A DNA stretch of 64,000 bases from Enterobacteriaceae bacterium UBA5654 (GTDB lineage Bacteria > Pseudomonadota > Gammaproteobacteria > Enterobacterales > Enterobacteriaceae). Numbering within the stretch: position 1 is the stretch's first letter; every line of letters begins with the position of its first letter. The stretch covers positions 1 to 64,000 of the forward strand of contig DIJC01000004.1 of NCBI GenBank assembly GCA_002421005.1, given 5' to 3'. A model generated the notes under the pieces. That model saw only the letters and a list, made by a program, of their open reading frames with translations. It was not told the origin of the DNA and did not search any database. The position numbers were made by a program, and so were the translations under genes. Positions 43,391 to 51,419 of the stretch are shown here, piece by piece.

Positions 43391-43418
43391 TTATTGTTAC
43401 GTTATAACATAACAATAA
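43391..43418. promoter_or_regulatory. Zur-type zinc-repressor operator
   Basis: A 28-base palindrome with one mismatch: TTATTGTTACGTTA and TAACATAACAATAA. Inside it, GTTATAACATAAC fits the enterobacterial Zur core GTTATANNATAAC. It lies 15 bases before the 30-codon leader ORF and upstream of the COG0523 GTPase. The same 13-base core recurs upstream of the TonB receptor at 53534-53546. Confidence 0.85.
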
Positions 43419-43432
43419 CTGGAGGGGTGCCA

Positions 43433-43525
43433 ATGTTTCTGTTACTGGAAGAAGCCCATGCGGGCGCGGTTTTTAAACTTGACGCTACCCGGATCAGCCG
43501 CACCTGGATACCTGAGGAGATGTAA
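43433..43525 (+). CDS. Thirty-codon small ORF with strong ribosome site
   Basis: ATG 43433 is preceded by GGAGGGG at good spacing and runs 30 codons (MFLLLEEAHAGAVFKLDATR...), ending four bases before the GTPase start. It is directly under the Zur-type operator. It could be a translated leader coupling expression of the GTPase gene, or a small metal-stress protein. I do not recognise a family. Confidence 0.5.
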   Translation: MFLLLEEAHAGAVFKLDATRISRTWIPEEM

Positions 43526-43529
43526 AGCA

Positions 43530-44753
43530 ATGTCAGAAGTCAGTGCAAATTTTCATGGCGATAAACGTCTGCCGGTTACCGTTCTGTCCGGGTTTCTGGG
43601 AGCAGGAAAAACGACCCTGCTTAACCATATCCTGAACAACCGGGAAGGACGTCGGGTGGCCGTCATCGTCAATGATATGTCAGAGGTGAATATTGATGCT
43701 GCGCTGGTCAGGGAAGGGGGCGCAGAACTTTCCCGCACGGATGAAAAACTGGTTGAAATGAGCAACGGGTGCATCTGTTGCACATTGCGGGAAGATCTTT
43801 TGCTTGAGGTCAATCGTCTGGCGAAAGAAGGGCGTTTTGATCAGCTGGTAATTGAATCTACAGGGATCTCGGAACCGCTCCCGGTTGCAGAGACCTTTAC
43901 CTTTGCCGGTGATGACGGTGAAAGTCTGTCCACGGTGGCGCGCCTTGATACCATGGTCACGGTGGTCGATGCCTACAATTTTCTGAAAGATTACGCTTCC
44001 GAAGACAGTATCCGGTCACGCGGAGAATCGCTGGGTGAAGGTGATGAAAGGAGCGTTGTTGACCTGCTGATCGACCAGATTGAATTCTGCGATGTGCTGA
44101 TCCTGAATAAAGTTGATCTCATCAGTGAAGCGCAAAAAGAAAAGCTGATGGCGGTATTACGCTCGCTCAATTCACGCGCCAGAATCGTCGTTTCACAGTT
44201 CGGCCAGGTCCCGCTGGATAATGTCCTCAGTACCGGACTGTTTGATTTCGATCAGGCTGCTCAGGCCCCCGGCTGGCTTAAAGAGCTGCGCGGTGAGCAT
44301 ACGCCGGAGACTGAAGAATATGGGATCACCAGTTTTGTTTTCCGCGCCCGTCGGCCTTTTCATCCGGCGCGTTTCTGGCAGGTGATGGCGCATGAACTCA
44401 CTGGCGTGGTCAGATCAAAAGGTTACTTCTGGCTGGCCAGCCGCCCGGAATTTGCCGGTTCCTGGTCACAGGCGGGCGGGGTGGCGCGGGAGGGACTGGG
44501 CGGAATGTGGTGGGCCAGCGTACCAAAAGAACGCTGGCCGGAGGATGCCGAATCCATCAATTTCATCATGTCTCACTGGATCGATGGCATTGGTGATGCG
44601 CGTCAGGAGCTGGTTTTTATCGGTATGGAAATGAACGAATCAGACCTGCGCGCCAGGCTGGACGCAGCCCTGTTAACGGATGCTGAAATGGCTGAGGGAC
44701 CGCAGCAATGGCGTAATTACCCCGATCCTGTTGAGCCATGGTTCGAGGAATAA
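43530..44753 (+). CDS. COG0523 (ZigA/CobW-like) GTP-dependent metallochaperone
   Basis: A 407-residue GTPase of the COG0523/CobW family. It has Walker A SGFLGAGKTTLLNHIL (about residues 19-34), the metal-binding CICC of MSNGCICCTLREDL, switch/Walker B QLVIESTGISEPLP, guanine motif LNKVDLI and a C-terminal CobW domain (RARRPFHPARFWQVM). Zur-controlled members deliver zinc to client enzymes when zinc is scarce. ATG 43530 begins MSEVSANFHGDKRLPVT. The operator at 43391 supports this reading. It is probably distinct from E. coli YeiR and YjiA because of the long insert GDDGESLSTVARLDTMV. Confidence 0.9.
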   Translation: MSEVSANFHGDKRLPVTVLSGFLGAGKTTLLNHILNNREGRRVAVIVNDMSEVNIDAALVREGGAELSRTDEKLVEMSNGCICCTLREDLLLEVNRLAKEGRFDQLVIESTGISEPLPVAETFTFAGDDGESLSTVARLDTMVTVVDAYNFLKDYASEDSIRSRGESLGEGDERSVVDLLIDQIEFCDVLILNKVDLISEAQKEKLMAVLRSLNSRARIVVSQFGQVPLDNVLSTGLFDFDQAAQAPGWLKELRGEHTPETEEYGITSFVFRARRPFHPARFWQVMAHELTGVVRSKGYFWLASRPEFAGSWSQAGGVAREGLGGMWWASVPKERWPEDAESINFIMSHWIDGIGDARQELVFIGMEMNESDLRARLDAALLTDAEMAEGPQQWRNYPDPVEPWFEE

Positions 44754-44757
44754 AACC

Positions 44758-44784
44758 CAGGCACCCGAATTTATCGGGTGCCTG
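44758..44784 (+). terminator. Hairpin after the COG0523 gene
   Basis: CAGGCACCCGA and TCGGGTGCCTG make an 11-base perfect stem around ATTTA just past the stop codon. There is no T tract, so it may stabilise the 3' end rather than terminate efficiently. Confidence 0.55.
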
Positions 44785-44875
44785 ACGCTATCAGCAGGAC
44801 TTCTTCCGGTGGCTTATCCGTGATGAAAGGCAGCAACGTGTCGATCATTCAGACCCGATATTGCGGTGTCTGCTT

Positions 44876-45721
44876 TTATTCCTGTATGACTCGCAGGCGC
44901 TCAAGCCGCCGCGCCTGGCGGCTGGAAAACACAAACGCCACGACAAAGACCACCGCAAACAGCACGACGATGGTGGGCGCTGGCGCGCTATCAAGATAAA
45001 ACGACAGACAGACGCCGCTTAGTGAGACAAGTGCCGAGACGGCCATCGCAATCCATAGTGCGACGTAAAAACGTTTTGTCAGCAGCACGGCAATGGCGCC
45101 CGGCGCGATCAGCAGCGAAATGGAGAGGATGATACCCACGGCTTTCAGCGTCGCCACAATGGTCAGCGAAACCATACAGAGAAGCCCATAATGCAGCCAT
45201 CGGGTGCGTAAGCCGCAGGCCTGTGCCTGTTGGTAATCGAAGCAGAAAAGTAACAGATCGCGCCACTTCACCGCGATCGCGATCACAATCAGCCCCGCGA
45301 TCGCCCCGGTTTGCATAAGATCGTCGGTATTAATGCCGAGCATGTCGCCAAACAAAATATGGTCGAGATGCACTTCCGGCTGCACGGCAATATATAAAAT
45401 AAGACCAGCAGCAAACATGCCGGAAAAAACGATCCCCATGACGGTGTCCTGTTTGATCCGGCTGTTATCTTTCAGATAACCGGTCACCACCGCGCAAAAC
45501 AGCCCGGCGCTAAACGCGCCCACCGCCAGCGGCAGGCCCAGCATCCAGGCCAGCACCACGCCGGGAAAAACCGCGTGGCTCATGGCATCGCCCATCAGCG
45601 CCCATCCTTTTAACACCAGAAAGACGGATAACAGCGCGCAGGGGATAGCCACCATCAGCGAAATCAATAGCGCGTTATTCATAAAAGCGAACTGGAACGG
45701 TTCGAGCAGCAACGCGATCAT
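44876..45721 (-). CDS. sitD: Manganese/iron ABC importer permease SitD
   Basis: A 281-residue ABC-3 family inner-membrane permease with about eight hydrophobic segments and GWALMGDAMSHAVFPGVVLAW near residue 36. It pairs with SitC as the channel for Mn(II)/Fe(II). It is the last gene of sitABCD, overlapping sitC by four bases. Its 3' end is convergent with the COG0523 gene. Confidence 0.93.
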   Translation of the reverse strand: MIALLLEPFQFAFMNNALLISLMVAIPCALLSVFLVLKGWALMGDAMSHAVFPGVVLAWMLGLPLAVGAFSAGLFCAVVTGYLKDNSRIKQDTVMGIVFSGMFAAGLILYIAVQPEVHLDHILFGDMLGINTDDLMQTGAIAGLIVIAIAVKWRDLLLFCFDYQQAQACGLRTRWLHYGLLCMVSLTIVATLKAVGIILSISLLIAPGAIAVLLTKRFYVALWIAMAVSALVSLSGVCLSFYLDSAPAPTIVVLFAVVFVVAFVFSSRQARRLERLRVIQE

Positions 45722-46578
45722 CGATCATCCTCCAGGGCCAGCCGCGCGCGACGACGATTTGCCAGCAGCCCGTGGGTGGGCGCAAAGAAAAACGCCAGCA
45801 GAAACAGCAGGGTCTGCGCGACCACAATAATGCCGCCGGTTGCGCCGTCCAGGTAATAACTCGCCCAGGCACCAAGAAAGCTGGTCACGCTGCCAAGGGC
45901 GACGGCAATAATGAGCAGGCGCGAAAAGCGGTCCGTCAACAGCCATGCCGTCGCACCAGGCGTGACCACCAGGCAGATCACCAGAAATGCGCCGACGGTT
46001 TGTAGCGCGGCAACGGTAGAGACGGCCAGCAGGGTAAAAAAGAGGAATTTGAGCCGTTCCGGGCGCAGGCCAATCGCGCGGGCGTGGTTCTCATCAAAAA
46101 AAGTCACCATCAGATCTTTCCACTTAAAAAGCAGAATGAGCATGGAGGTCACGCCGATGATCGCCAGTTGAATAATATCCGCAGGGGCGATAGCCAGAAT
46201 ATTACCCAGCACGATGGTTTGAATATTCACGGACGTGGGATTGAGCGAGACCATAAACAGGCCCAGGCCAAAAAATGAAGAGAATATCAGCCCAATGATG
46301 GCATCCTCTTTCAGGCGGGTGCGCTGATTGAGAAAAAACATGCTGCCCGCCGCCAGACCGCCCGACAAAAACGCGCCCAGTGAAAAGGGCAGGCCGAGCA
46401 TATACGCTCCCGCAACGCCGGGTACGATAGAGTGCGACAGGGCATCACCTATCAGCGACCAGCCCTTAAGCATCAAATAGCACGACAAAAAGGCGCACAG
46501 CCCGCCGACCATCGCCGAAACCCACATGGCATTGAGCATATACTCGTATCCGAACGGTTCCAGAATCGCGTTCATCAA
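45718..46578 (-). CDS. sitC: Manganese/iron ABC importer permease SitC
   Basis: A 286-residue ABC-3 permease, paralogous to SitD, beginning MMNAILEPFGYEYMLNAMWV. It contains GWSLIGDALSHSIVPGVAGAY and about eight membrane segments. It overlaps sitB by four bases and sitD by four bases. Together with SitA and SitB it imports manganese and ferrous iron, important under oxidative stress and host metal restriction. Confidence 0.94.
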   Translation of the reverse strand: MMNAILEPFGYEYMLNAMWVSAMVGGLCAFLSCYLMLKGWSLIGDALSHSIVPGVAGAYMLGLPFSLGAFLSGGLAAGSMFFLNQRTRLKEDAIIGLIFSSFFGLGLFMVSLNPTSVNIQTIVLGNILAIAPADIIQLAIIGVTSMLILLFKWKDLMVTFFDENHARAIGLRPERLKFLFFTLLAVSTVAALQTVGAFLVICLVVTPGATAWLLTDRFSRLLIIAVALGSVTSFLGAWASYYLDGATGGIIVVAQTLLFLLAFFFAPTHGLLANRRRARLALEDDR

Positions 46579-47399
46579 AGCCTCCGCTGGCTAACGGGCA
46601 GACCGGGCGTGACCAGTGCTTGCGCGCGGTCATTGCTCGCTCGCGCGGGTGACCCGGTCAGGGCAACAGGGTGCAGCATACCGCTAAAGGCCCGCTCCAG
46701 ATTTTCTGCCGTAAAGGTGGTTTCCGTAGGACCGCTCGCGAGGACGGTGCCTTTAACCATGACGGTGTAATCACAAAAATCGGTGACGGAGGCCAGATTG
46801 TGCGTGGAGACCAGCATGGTTTTTCCTTCATTGCGCAGCTCGGCAAGCAGGCTGATGATCCTGGCTTCGGTTTTCATATCCACGCCGGTAAAAGGCTCAT
46901 CCAGCAGGATCACTTCCCCTTGCTGGGCAATCGCCCGCGCCAGGAAGACGCGCTTCTTCTGCCCGCCGGAAAGCTCACCGATCTGGCGATGGCGGAAGTC
47001 CTGCATATCTACCCGTTCCAGCGCGTCGGTGACGATGCGGCGATCGCGCTCTTTGGGAATACGCAGCATCCCCATATGACCGTAGCGTCCCATCATCACC
47101 ACGTCTTCCACCAGTACCGGGAAAGACCAGTCCACCTCTTCCGCCTGGGGTACGTAAGCGACAAGATTGCGTTTCAGGGCCTGGCGCGTGGGCATTCCGG
47201 CGACTGAAATTGTCCCGGCGGCCAGGCGCACGAAGCCCATAATCGCTTTGAAGAGGGTGGATTTGCCGGAACCGTTCACCCCGACCAGCGCGGCGATGGA
47301 GCCTCCCGGAACGCTGAAAGTGGCGTCTCGCAGTGCCGTATGGCCGTTGCGCCAGGTGACCGTCACCGCTGAAACCACAATACCTGGACCCTTGCTCAT
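46575..47399 (-). CDS. sitB: Manganese/iron ABC importer ATPase SitB
   Basis: A 274-residue ABC ATPase with Walker A GVNGSGKSTLFKAIMG (about residue 38), Q-loop YVPQAEEVDWSFP, signature LSGGQKKRVFLARAIAQ, Walker B VILLDEPFTGVD and switch histidine STHNLAS. It lies three bases after sitA and overlaps sitC by four bases. It is the only metal-type ABC ATPase in this part of the window. Confidence 0.95.
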   Translation of the reverse strand: MSKGPGIVVSAVTVTWRNGHTALRDATFSVPGGSIAALVGVNGSGKSTLFKAIMGFVRLAAGTISVAGMPTRQALKRNLVAYVPQAEEVDWSFPVLVEDVVMMGRYGHMGMLRIPKERDRRIVTDALERVDMQDFRHRQIGELSGGQKKRVFLARAIAQQGEVILLDEPFTGVDMKTEARIISLLAELRNEGKTMLVSTHNLASVTDFCDYTVMVKGTVLASGPTETTFTAENLERAFSGMLHPVALTGSPARASNDRAQALVTPGLPVSQRRL

Positions 47400-47402
47400 C
47401 AG

Positions 47403-48311
47403 TTACTCCTTCTGACCATCTTTAATACCCTGAACCAGCGTGCGGGTGGTGACGTTAAGCAGGTCAAGGTAGGTCGGCACCGGGCCGTTTTCCGCACTCA
47501 GCGAATCGACATACAGTACGCCGCCGTAGTGGGAACCGGTTTCACGCGCCACCTGCCGGGCAGGTTTATCGGATACTGTGCTTTCGCTAAAGATGGCCGG
47601 AATATGGTTTTTTTTCACCAGGTCGATGACCTTGCGGATTTGCTGCGGCGTTCCCTGCTGATCGGCATTGATCGGCCACAGATAAAGTTCTTTCAGCCCT
47701 AAATCGCGCGCCAGGTAGGAAAACGCGCCTTCGCTGGTGACGATCCAGCGCTGGCTTTCAGGAATTTCAGCCACCTGCTGACGCAGCGGCTCAAGCGTTT
47801 CTGTGATTTTTTTCTTATAGGCGGCGGCATTGCGTTGATAAATTTCGGCGTTGGCCGGGTCGTATTTCACCAGCGCGTCGCGGATATTATCCACGTAAAT
47901 CAGTGCGTTATCCGGTGACATCCAGGCATGGGGATTCGGTTTACCGTTATAAGGCCCTTCACTGATGCCCATCGGTTGGATACCGGTGGTGACAATGACT
48001 TCCGGCACGTGGTTAAGGCGTTGGTAAAAGCGCTGAAACCATAGCTCAAGATTCATGCCGTTAGCCAGAATGAGCTGCGCGCTCTGGGCGCGTTTGATAT
48101 CGCCGGGCGTCGGCTGATACTCATGGATCTCGGCACCAGGCCTGGTGATGGAGATGACGTCTGCCGCGTCTCCCGCCACGTTCTTAGTCATATCGGCGAT
48201 AACCGTAAAAGTGGTCACGACTTTAAATTTCTCCGCCGCGCCAGCGCTGGTGGTCGCGGCGGCGAGCAGAACGCTGAACAATGCGAGCGTCATCTTTTTT
48301 ATTGCCTGCAT
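47403..48311 (-). CDS. sitA: Manganese/iron-binding periplasmic protein SitA
   Basis: A 302-residue cluster A-I (ZnuA/TroA-type) binding protein with a signal peptide ending near SAGAA. The metal-site pieces are His in AEIHEYQPTPGD, His in NPHAWMSPDNA, Glu in IVTSEGAFSYLARDLGL and Asp in LYVDSLSAENGPVPTYLD. There is no histidine-rich loop, which argues for manganese/iron rather than zinc. AGGAG precedes ATG 48311. The promoter region carries Fur- and MntR-like sites. Confidence 0.94.
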   Translation of the reverse strand: MQAIKKMTLALFSVLLAAATTSAGAAEKFKVVTTFTVIADMTKNVAGDAADVISITRPGAEIHEYQPTPGDIKRAQSAQLILANGMNLELWFQRFYQRLNHVPEVIVTTGIQPMGISEGPYNGKPNPHAWMSPDNALIYVDNIRDALVKYDPANAEIYQRNAAAYKKKITETLEPLRQQVAEIPESQRWIVTSEGAFSYLARDLGLKELYLWPINADQQGTPQQIRKVIDLVKKNHIPAIFSESTVSDKPARQVARETGSHYGGVLYVDSLSAENGPVPTYLDLLNVTTRTLVQGIKDGQKE

Positions 48312-48350
48312 AGCGAGATCTCCTGAGGTGATTAAATTAAGAGCAAAATT

Positions 48351-48386
48351 AGCCTGTGCTATTTTTTATAGCACAGGCTATGTTTT
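48351..48386. promoter_or_regulatory. MntR-like operator within a long inverted repeat
   Basis: AGCCTGTGCTAT and ATAGCACAGGCT are perfect 12-base arms around TTTTT (48351-48379). The right half extended, ATAGCACAGGCTATGTTT (48368-48385), is close to the MntR consensus half AAACATAGC...GGCTATGTTT. It lies 40-75 bases upstream of sitA, consistent with manganese repression known for sit operons. Confidence 0.7.
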
Positions 48387-48389
48387 AAT

Positions 48390-48408
48390 GAAAATAATTA
48401 TCTTTATC
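48390..48408. promoter_or_regulatory. Fur-box upstream of sitABCD
   Basis: On the reverse strand GATAAAGATAATTATTTTC agrees with the 19-base Fur consensus GATAATGATAATCATTATC at 16 positions. It is adjacent to the MntR-like site, giving the dual iron and manganese control typical of sitA promoters. Confidence 0.75.
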
Positions 48409-48472
48409 ACTTAATAGTCATCCCCGGCGCAAACCTGCCTGGCGGAGCGCGATAACAGCAGCCTCCTTTTTA

Positions 48473-48634
48473 ATGCAACACGCAGATCGTGCAACGCAAC
48501 CATTACGCGCCACTAAAGAAAACATCATCGGCAATTTTCACCATCATTATGGTGCGCAAACCCAGACCATTAGCCTGGGCACCTGTGCCGCCGTCCCGGT
48601 AGCCGGATGCGGTTGCCCCTTCTGTTCAATTTAG
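48473..48634 (+). CDS. Small cysteine-rich ORF (doubtful)
   Basis: A 53-codon open frame from ATG 48473 with a histidine stretch (NFHHHYGAQTQT) and a cysteine-rich tail (GTCAAVPVAGCGCPFCSI) having Cys-X10-Cys-X-Cys-X2-Cys. No ribosome site precedes it, and I recognise no family. It lies on the opposite strand to both flanking metal-uptake operons, in the roughly 300-base gap where an ABC ATPase gene would be expected. It could be a metal-binding peptide, a remnant, or chance. Confidence 0.25.
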   Translation: MQHADRATQPLRATKENIIGNFHHHYGAQTQTISLGTCAAVPVAGCGCPFCSI

Positions 48635-48715
48635 CGCAGCCAAAAGAGTTAAGCGTCAGGTCATCAGCATGATTTTCGCGTCATTTTTGTCACAGGTCGG
48701 CGTTGCCGGGGATTT

Positions 48716-49723
48716 TTAGCGGGAACTGCGGGAGATCAGCAACAAAAAGACCGGAACGCCGAGCATCGCTGTCAGAATCCCGACCGGTAATTCACGCGGG
48801 GCAAACAGAGTACGGGCAAGCGTATCGGCCAGCACGGTAAAGATAGCGCCACAAAGCATTGAGGCAGGCAGCAGCGCGCGATGGCGATGACCAATGAACA
48901 TGCGGGCTATGTGAGGCACCGTCAGCCCAATAAAACCAATCGCACCGCAGCATGACACCACCACGGCGGTTAATAAGGTCAGCAGGCAATACATCATCGC
49001 CCTGAGAGTGCTCACCTCCACGCCGAGCGACACCGCCGTTACACTGCCGAACGTCAGGACATCCAGCTCTATTGCTCGCCACCAGCAGATTAAAAATATT
49101 GGCAGCTGCACCAGCGCGCAAAGCAGTACCTGAAGCCAGGAAGCCTGCGCGAAACTTCCCAGCAGCCAGAACATAATCCCTCGCGTGGTATCGGCGTCGG
49201 TTTTCCAGAGCGTAATTAAGGATGTGGCCGCAGAGAGAAACTGGGTCACGGCGACGCCGGTCAGCACAAACCGGCTGGACTGACCGGAGAGCGATTTACG
49301 CGCCATGACCAGCACCAGCGCAAAAGCCAGCATCGCCCCGCAGAAAGCCCCGGCAGGAACCGCGGTCCAGCCCGCACTAAGACCCAGCGCAATCACCAGC
49401 ACCGCGCCCAGCCCTGCGCCGGATGAAATACCCAGCACCCACGGATCGGCTAGAGGGTTACGGGTCAGGGACTGAAGCACCGTTCCGGCCAGCGCCAGCG
49501 CGGCACCTGCCAGCGCCGCCAGCAGGCTGCGCGGCATACGCAGGGACCAGACGATCCGTTGATGAAGCGTGCCCGCCGTGTCGCTATGCCAGTAGCCTGC
49601 CAGAAGGGCATTCACGACTTCCTGCATGGAAAAGGTCACCGGGCCATACATGATGGCGATGCAGAGCGCCAGCAGCAGAATCGGAAGCAGCATAGAAAGG
49701 CGGAAAACGGCGGAGCGCAGCAT
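48716..49723 (-). CDS. FecCD-family metallophore ABC permease
   Basis: A 335-residue inner-membrane permease of the BtuC/FecCD family, with about ten hydrophobic segments: SLRMPRSLLAALAGAALALA, QSLTRNPLADPWVLGISSGA, CGAIGFIGLTVPHIARMFIG, and LPVGILTAMLGVPVFLLLIS at the end. A single permease gene implies a homodimer channel. It is last in a four-gene operon with a TonB receptor, binding protein and methyltransferase. No FecE/BtuD-type ATPase gene follows; the next gene on the strand is sitA. Confidence 0.92.
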   Translation of the reverse strand: MLRSAVFRLSMLLPILLLALCIAIMYGPVTFSMQEVVNALLAGYWHSDTAGTLHQRIVWSLRMPRSLLAALAGAALALAGTVLQSLTRNPLADPWVLGISSGAGLGAVLVIALGLSAGWTAVPAGAFCGAMLAFALVLVMARKSLSGQSSRFVLTGVAVTQFLSAATSLITLWKTDADTTRGIMFWLLGSFAQASWLQVLLCALVQLPIFLICWWRAIELDVLTFGSVTAVSLGVEVSTLRAMMYCLLTLLTAVVVSCCGAIGFIGLTVPHIARMFIGHRHRALLPASMLCGAIFTVLADTLARTLFAPRELPVGILTAMLGVPVFLLLISRSSR

Positions 49724-49725
49724 GA

Positions 49726-50475
49726 TTATTTCCAGCCAGCGACAACATAATCATCGAGGAATTGCCAGACTGTGCCGGTTTCCGCAAAACCGGCCTGGCG
49801 CAGAGCCGCGAGCTGGAATTCGACCGTGGTGGGCAGGGGGGTCGGGCGGTCTGCGAAAATAGCGGCGCGCGCATCCAGCAATTCAGCCAGTTCAGGGTAG
49901 CGGGTGGCGGTATCAAACCAGCGATCCCAGTCCTGCACTCCGGCGGTCCAGGCGTTGCGCTGGGTATCCTCGTCATGACGTTGAGCGATCTGTTTCTGAC
50001 GCGGGTGACGATTGTCAAAGCGCTGGTGGTCGGCGTTCATGAACAGGCCGCCCTCATCCAGCAGATTAGAAATGTTGCGATAAAGCGCGACCTGCTGTTC
50101 GGGTAGCAGCCAGTGAATGGCGGTACTGGAAACCACCGCCTGGGGTTTGCCCGTAATGACGGAGAAGCATTCCGCCGCGGCGATATCGCCGCTGAAGAAC
50201 TGAATGCGATCCTGATATTCAGACAGGGCTTCTTTTGCCAGCGCAAGCAGCAGCGGGTCAAGGTCAATTGCGGTCACATTGACTGCCGGAAAGCGCTCCA
50301 GAAGACGCTTACTGAATGAGCCAGGACCGCAGGCCAGATCCACCACATGGAATTCTTTACCCCAGCTCATTGCCAGAACATCCAGCGCGGCGTTATAGCG
50401 TTCTTCACGGTAAGCGATATAGGCGCTTTGTTGTTCATCCCAGTTTTTCAGTAATTCGCGGGCGGGAAAGGTCAT
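49726..50475 (-). CDS. Class I SAM-dependent methyltransferase
   Basis: A 249-residue methyltransferase with motif I VVDLACGPGSFSKRLLERFP (about residues 44-63), VTAIDLDPLLLALA, and SSTAIHWLLPEQQVALYRN as the post-I/II region. It overlaps the binding-protein gene by four bases and lies two bases before the permease gene. Within a metallophore uptake operon it may modify the ligand or the released metallophore, but the substrate is unknown. Confidence 0.85.
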   Translation of the reverse strand: MTFPARELLKNWDEQQSAYIAYREERYNAALDVLAMSWGKEFHVVDLACGPGSFSKRLLERFPAVNVTAIDLDPLLLALAKEALSEYQDRIQFFSGDIAAAECFSVITGKPQAVVSSTAIHWLLPEQQVALYRNISNLLDEGGLFMNADHQRFDNRHPRQKQIAQRHDEDTQRNAWTAGVQDWDRWFDTATRYPELAELLDARAAIFADRPTPLPTTVEFQLAALRQAGFAETGTVWQFLDDYVVAGWK

Positions 50476-51419
50476 TGTTGTTCCTTAGCGTGTAGTTGTG
50501 TGACGAGTCGGTGAAGGGCCAGAACAGAACGCGCGGAAGCGTCCATGTCGTAGCCAGGTAAAATGATGTAATGCTGTGCTTTAACCGCCTTCATGTCAGC
50601 GGTGAGCGGGTTATGTTCAAGAAAATCGATCTTGCTGCGGGCGCTGTCGCCAGCCGCGCCTCTTCGCAGGTCGCCGAGGATCAGGTAATCAGGGTCCCGT
50701 TCGGCCACCACTTCCCAGCTCATGGCGGGCCACAGTTCAGCGCTGCTGGCAAAGATGTTTTTGCTGCCGAGGGTGCGGGTTAATAGTTCAGCCGCGCCAC
50801 GCCCCCCTGCCACATAGGGTGTTGCCGTACCGGAATACCACCACATGACCGTTACCGGTGGCAGTTTTATGCGTTTGTCAGCGGCGACCTGCTGCTTCAG
50901 CGCACTGATAAGCGCCTCCGCACGCGGCGCTACGTCATAGATCCGCGCAATATTGCGCAGTTCCTCATAGATACTGTCGAAAGTCACGGGCGCGGGCGGC
51001 CCGCTTTGCAGGCCATTGCACATCCCGTCGATAAGCCAGCTACCGATCCCCCATGCCGCCATCCTTTCACGATCGGCGGTCTCCGGGCTGTTAAACCAGT
51101 AGTAGCTGCCTGAATAGATAAAATCCGGTCGGGCACCCAGCAGGGCTTCTCCCGACCACGGGGAATGATCAAAACGGGCCTTCAGGGGTTTGTACCAGGG
51201 GGAGGGGGCCGTATCTTCATCCGGGCGATAACCGACCGCGCTGATAATGGAATCTCCCAGCCCCAATGCGAGCATGTTTTCCACGGCGGTTGGCATGTAG
51301 ACCACTGCCCGCTGCGGAACCTGCGCAAACGTCCAGGACTTCCCGCAATTCTGTAGAGTAACGGGATGCGCGTTGCTGGCAGAGGCCGCCAGCAACATGA
51401 AAAAGGCGAGTTGTCTCAT
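50472..51419 (-). CDS. Metallophore ABC substrate-binding protein
   Basis: A 315-residue periplasmic binding protein of the cluster A-II (FepB/BtuF) type. A short signal peptide (MRQLAFFMLLAASASNA) is followed by VPQRAVVYMPTAVENMLALG, and a C-terminal lobe includes ERDPDYLILGDL. Its start shares one base with the TonB receptor stop. It hands the imported complex to the FecCD permease two genes downstream. Confidence 0.9.
   Translation of the reverse strand: MRQLAFFMLLAASASNAHPVTLQNCGKSWTFAQVPQRAVVYMPTAVENMLALGLGDSIISAVGYRPDEDTAPSPWYKPLKARFDHSPWSGEALLGARPDFIYSGSYYWFNSPETADRERMAAWGIGSWLIDGMCNGLQSGPPAPVTFDSIYEELRNIARIYDVAPRAEALISALKQQVAADKRIKLPPVTVMWWYSGTATPYVAGGRGAAELLTRTLGSKNIFASSAELWPAMSWEVVAERDPDYLILGDLRRGAAGDSARSKIDFLEHNPLTADMKAVKAQHYIILPGYDMDASARSVLALHRLVTQLHAKEQQ

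Noticed and set aside
48473..48634. Methanobactin-type precursor interpretation of the cysteine-rich ORF
   Set aside because: No MbnB/MbnC-type maturation genes lie nearby, and the core does not match known precursors.
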